A DNA stretch of 41,459 bases from Oscillibacter sp. ER4 (GTDB taxonomy: Bacteria > Bacillota > Clostridia > Oscillospirales > Oscillospiraceae). This document shows positions 40,621 through 41,459 of this stretch, one piece after another. The notes beneath the pieces are model-generated. The model was not told the DNA's origin, searched no databases, and worked only from the letters and a program-made list of their open reading frames with translations. Made by a program: the position numbers and the translations under genes. The stretch covers positions 1-41,459 of the forward strand of contig NZ_JPJG01000051.1 in assembly GCF_000765235.1 (NCBI RefSeq), given 5' to 3'. The first letter of the stretch is position 1; each line of letters begins with the position of its first letter.

Positions 40621-41289
40621 ATGCACATTTTGGAACACGGACAAGGGCGGGAAAAGACGCTGCTGTTTCTGCCCTGCACGGCGGAACCCGTCTGGGCGTT
40701 TGAAAAGACGGTCGCTCTGCTTGCGCAGTCGTGGCATGTCTTTCAGGTCGTCTACGACGAGCGCGAGCCGTCTTATCCCGGCGATTTTACGTCAGTCGAG
40801 CAGACGGTCGACGAAATCACGGACTATCTTCGCGCGCAGGGTGTGACTTGCCTCGACGCGGCCTACGGCTGCTCACTCGGCGGCGCATGTCTGACGCGGC
40901 TTCTGGCGCTCGGCGAGCTGCCGGTCAAGCGCGCCATCATCGACGGCGGCATCACGCCGTACCAGCTGCCGTATCTCATACGAAAGCTGCTGCTTGCGCG
41001 CGATGTGCTGTCGTTCAAGCTCGCCGCGAATAACCGCAAAATCTTAGAGGCGGCTTTTCCGCCGGAACGATTCACGCTGCCGGGGCACGACCCGAAAAAG
41101 GAATACGACGCCATCGAGGCTTACTTGAAGACCTACTCAGACGAGACCATACGCTACATTTTCTGGTCGGGGAACAACTACGCTCTGCCAAAGACGCCCG
41201 CGAAGATCGACACGAAGATCACCTACTGGTACGGCGACGAGGAGAAAAAGGACCGCAGGAGCAATATTGAACTGCACCCCATTTGTTAG
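40621..41289 (+). CDS. Alpha/beta hydrolase, 3' end replaced by an insertion sequence
   Basis: 222 residues as read, of which about 215 are native. HILEHGQGREKTLLFLPCTA, the nucleophile elbow AAYGCSLGGACLTRLL (Ser in G-C-S-L-G-G), and KRAIIDGGITPYQLP match alpha/beta hydrolases of the esterase type. The frame then runs into the insertion sequence at about 41268: the last seven residues (IELHPIC) and the stop codon come from the element. The catalytic histidine, normally near the C-terminus after GDEE-like residues, is missing, so the product is probably inactive. GGGGGAGAGG precedes ATG 40621. Confidence 0.8.
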   Translation: MHILEHGQGREKTLLFLPCTAEPVWAFEKTVALLAQSWHVFQVVYDEREPSYPGDFTSVEQTVDEITDYLRAQGVTCLDAAYGCSLGGACLTRLLALGELPVKRAIIDGGITPYQLPYLIRKLLLARDVLSFKLAANNRKILEAAFPPERFTLPGHDPKKEYDAIEAYLKTYSDETIRYIFWSGNNYALPKTPAKIDTKITYWYGDEEKKDRRSNIELHPIC

Positions 41290-41459
41290 ACAGTATGATA
41301 TACTATCTAACAAATGGGGTGTTTTGCTATGCCAAAAGGAGTACCAAACAAACGATATACGCCGGAATTCAAGAGAATGGTTGTAGAAGCCATGAAAAAA
41401 GAACATCTGAGTATCTATGCAGCGATGCAGGAATTTGGAATTAACGACCATAAAATTAT
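41268..41459 (+). mobile_element. Left end of an IS3-type insertion sequence (truncated by the window)
   Basis: The element begins with TGAACTGCACCCC, an end common in IS3 elements related to IS150. Its start coincides with the point where the hydrolase reading frame loses homology. ACCCCATTTGTTAGA (41276-41290) pairs perfectly with TCTAACAAATGGGGT (41306-41320), and the inner AGTAT/ATACT extends the hairpin. The structure would sit in any read-through transcript just before the transposase start. The other end and the target duplication lie outside the window. Confidence 0.8.
41329..41459 (+). CDS. IS3-type transposase OrfA, N-terminal fragment
   Basis: About 43 residues visible: MPKGVPNKRYTPEFKRMVVE, then HLSIYAAMQEFGINDHKI. 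This is the helix-turn-helix DNA-binding start of IS3-family OrfA. The ribosome binding site (GGGGTG) is part of the right arm of the upstream hairpin, so read-through transcripts may hide it. The rest, including OrfB with the DDE core, lies beyond the window. Confidence 0.85.
   Translation, partial: MPKGVPNKRYTPEFKRMVVEAMKKEHLSIYAAMQEFGINDHKI

Noticed and set aside
1-41459. CRISPR arrays, tRNA and rRNA genes
   Set aside because: No regularly spaced repeats, cloverleaf-like gene or ribosomal RNA segment was recognised on reading the window. A tRNA or CRISPR search program was not run.

Overview
The window looks like chromosome of a GC-rich anaerobic Clostridia species (Oscillospiraceae type). 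The reasons are strong AGGAGG-type ribosome binding sites, sigma-70 style promoters in AT-rich gaps, lipobox lipoproteins, Firmicutes-type phage replication genes and the anaerobic (cbi) route to cobalamin. This assignment is inferred from gene content; no 16S or other marker is present.

Region 1 (1-10137, minus strand) is the early module of a prophage or integrative element. In transcription order it holds an IS30-like HTH protein, several unknown proteins, a zinc-ribbon protein, a DUF6273 protein, a DEDDh exonuclease, a membrane-anchored cell wall hydrolase, a Gam-like protein, an ERF annealase, SSB, a replisome organiser, a DnaC-like loader, a DUF4406 protein, a RecU resolvase and an MT-A70 methyltransferase cut by the window edge. 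Genes are tightly packed, many with ATGA or longer overlaps. No integrase, repressor or structural gene is visible.

Region 2 (10180-30236, plus strand) is one cobalamin operon of 20 genes behind a consensus promoter and a B12 riboswitch with a terminator-like expression platform. The first five genes form a cell-surface uptake module: an exported CbiK-type chelatase, a lipoprotein with an internal duplication, and an ABC transporter (binding lipoprotein, permease, ATPase). Then come cbiA, cbiC, cbiD, cbiF, cbiG, cbiH, a cbiJ-cbiE-cbiT triple fusion, cbiB, cobD, cbiP, the adenosyltransferase, cobT, cobU, cobS and cobC. cbiL and the uroporphyrinogen-to-sirohydrochlorin steps are not in the window.

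Region 3 (30256-32132) holds a decayed collagen-like gene on the minus strand and a GNAT-like gene on the plus strand.

Region 4 (32240-39170) is a catabolic regulon: a TRAP transporter (dctP, dctQ, dctM), a split transketolase, a ketopantoate-reductase-like dehydrogenase and a FadR-type GntR regulator. All three transcription units carry the same 13-bp palindrome (about TTTGTCNGACAWA) in or just after the promoter, which suggests one autoregulated regulon. An IclR regulator follows.

Region 5 (40143-41459) holds a small ORF ending in an ABC-exporter-like tail, an alpha/beta hydrolase whose 3' end is replaced by an IS3-type insertion sequence, and the start of that element's orfA. The GNAT-like gene and the hydrolase share an unusual AGTTAG-N6-CTAACT palindrome upstream.
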